DNA of 16,413 bases from Dentipellis sp. KUC8613 (lineage: Eukaryota > Basidiomycota > Agaricomycetes > Russulales > Hericiaceae). The stretch covers positions 36,129 to 52,541 of the forward strand of contig NSJX01000097.1 of NCBI GenBank assembly GCA_002286715.1. The letters are read 5' to 3'. Positions 15,431-16,413 of this stretch are shown here, piece after piece. The number at the start of each line of letters is the position of its first letter. Position 1 is the first letter of the stretch. Both the position numbers and the translations under genes were made by a program. The notes beneath the pieces were generated by a model. It saw only the letters and a program-made list of their open reading frames with translations, searched no databases and was not told where the DNA came from.

Positions 15431-16032
15431 ACGCCCGTGCGCCACCGCTTGACGCCTGCGTGCCCCTGTTTCGCGTGCTCACGCCCACCCCGTACTCTCC
15501 TGCGCCGCCACCACCCTCGCATGGCTCGCACTGCCCTTGTGCCGCCGTTTTGCGCCCCCGAGCCCCTGCTTCACTGCTGCGCGCCCTGGCAACGGCGCGT
15601 CGCGGCGCGCCCGCACGCTGCCATGCCGTTTCGCACCGTCTGCGCCGTTTCGCGCCATCTGCGCTGTTTCGCGCCGTCTGCACTGCCTCGCGTCGTGCCG
15701 CCCGCGCTGTCTCATCTCGCGCCGGCTCCCTCGCTATGCGCCATCACTTCGCCATCACGCATTTTGTGCAGCCGTCGCGCGCCATTTCAACCCCCGTCGC
15801 ACCGTCTCGCGCCCCGTGGTGCTGTATTACGCCCCACTATGCCCTCTCGGGCCCCTGGCGACCCTCGCATGACGTCGCCTCGCTGTGCTCGTGCGCTGCG
15901 CGACGCTGTCTGAACCCACGTGCAGCTGCCTCCCACCCTGTCACGTCCTCTCGCACTCCATCATGCTCTATGGCGCCATGTAGCATCGTGTTGCATAGTC
16001 TTCCACCTTGCACCACCTTTTTGACCCGCCCC

Positions 16033-16413
16033 ATGTGTACTTTTATACTGCAACTTTTTCAATGCTGACATTTAATAGTGGCTATTGACATAGCAGGCCT
16101 CATGTAAGTTCCAATATATGTGGCTCTGTTATGATGCTTTTGCATGGCATGTTTATTCTTTTCTTTAATGCCTAGGTGAAAATTCTGTGGGATATCTTGT
16201 AGAAGGATCTCTAGTCCTTTGTGTGATAGCTGGTTATCTTTATATCATTTTTATCTTGTAGTGTGGTATATTATAGTTCTATAAGTCTAATCTATTATTG
16301 TTCTTCCATTCTCCTGAATACCAATGCAAGTACTCCTGTAATTAGAATGAAAAATGTTTCAACAGCCACAGGACTTGTAGTGACAATGTACAAGCCTGAT
16401 ATGTGAAAATTGT
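16033..16413 (+). repeat. AT-rich tail of copy B (partial)
   Basis: It aligns with 5310-5690 of copy A. Branch point CTGAC (16065-16069), acceptor AG (16077-16078) and donor GTAAGT (16104-16109) are conserved with copy A. No gene is seen; the right terminus lies beyond the window. Confidence 0.78.

Larger units (their letters stand above)
13030..16030 (+). repeat. Main C-rich repeat core of copy B
   Basis: This C-biased, CpG-rich degenerate repeat is interrupted at about 13260-13380 by a purine-rich stretch and a GTATAT donor-like site. It contains a roughly 191-bp duplication (unit starts near 14495 and 14686, sharing CTGCGCACMATGRGGCCAT), a 20-bp tandem array (15001-15080) and a roughly 100-bp family (15090-15430). 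The longest frames (for example 13517-14677) are low-complexity and not considered genes. Confidence 0.85.
11014..16413 (+). mobile_element. Copy B: second Helitron-like insertion, cut by right window edge
   Basis: Same family and orientation as copy A, inserted in the N-terminal part of RepHel. It starts TTCTGATTCATC directly after host CAA (11011-11013), as copy A does after CAA (1574-1576). It shares the 104-bp head, the diverged leader, C-rich cores, splice-like signals and AT-rich tail. At the window edge the alignment has reached the equivalent of roughly 5690 in copy A, so only about 200 bp including the right terminus should be missing. It is longer than copy A because it holds an additional C-rich block and an AT-rich island (12710-13030). 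No protein of known family is encoded. Confidence 0.75.

Noticed and set aside
1577..16413. Copies A and B as LTRs of one retrotransposon enclosing the Rep gene
   Set aside because: They are direct repeats, but the internal gene is a Helitron Rep on the opposite strand, there is no reverse transcriptase or integrase, the ends are not TG...CA, and excision of A alone restores the RepHel frame.

Overview
The window is eukaryotic DNA dominated by mobile elements, most likely from a basidiomycete fungus of the Agaricomycete type. The basis is protein family resemblance: the minus strand carries one very long gene for a Helitron rolling-circle transposase (RepHel). It has the fungal layout of a Cys-rich leader, a DUF6570-like domain, a Helitron_like_N/Rep (HUH, two-tyrosine) domain and a PIF1-family helicase. 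I see no rRNA, tRNA, CRISPR array or bacterial-type operon.

The transposase gene is in pieces. Rep half: minus strand, host sequence 11013 down to 5896 (open to 5860). Helicase half: minus strand, host sequence 1576 down to 95 (open to 89). Between them lies an insertion, copy A (about 1577-5895, 4.3 kb). Removing exactly 1577-5895 rejoins the two halves in frame and restores the Rep-helicase linker (...KKFT + LNEEQERAF...). A second insertion of the same family, copy B, starts at 11014 and runs off the right edge; it interrupts the N-terminal part of the gene. A related terminus in the opposite orientation (copy C) starts at 94 and runs off the left edge, cutting the helicase after its last motif. 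So one RepHel gene appears to be split by three related elements.

The insertions look like non-autonomous Helitrons. Their left end is TCTGATTCATCT, part of a 20-bp palindrome. The 12-mer recurs inverted 31 bp inside the right end, followed by a short GC hairpin and a terminal CTAG, at a host A/T junction. Copies A and B share a near-identical 104-bp head, a diverged AT-balanced leader of about 350 bp, an extremely C-rich and CpG-rich core of degenerate tandem repeats (about 3 kb in A, two or three blocks in B), and a conserved AT-rich tail. The start and end of the core carry fungal splice-like signals (GTATGT-type donors; CTGAC-ATTTAATAG acceptor) in both copies, suggesting a transcribed, spliced non-coding unit.

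The long Pro/Arg/Ala/Ser-rich open frames in the C-rich cores are compositional artefacts and are not annotated as genes. The only convincing protein-coding sequence is the split RepHel.
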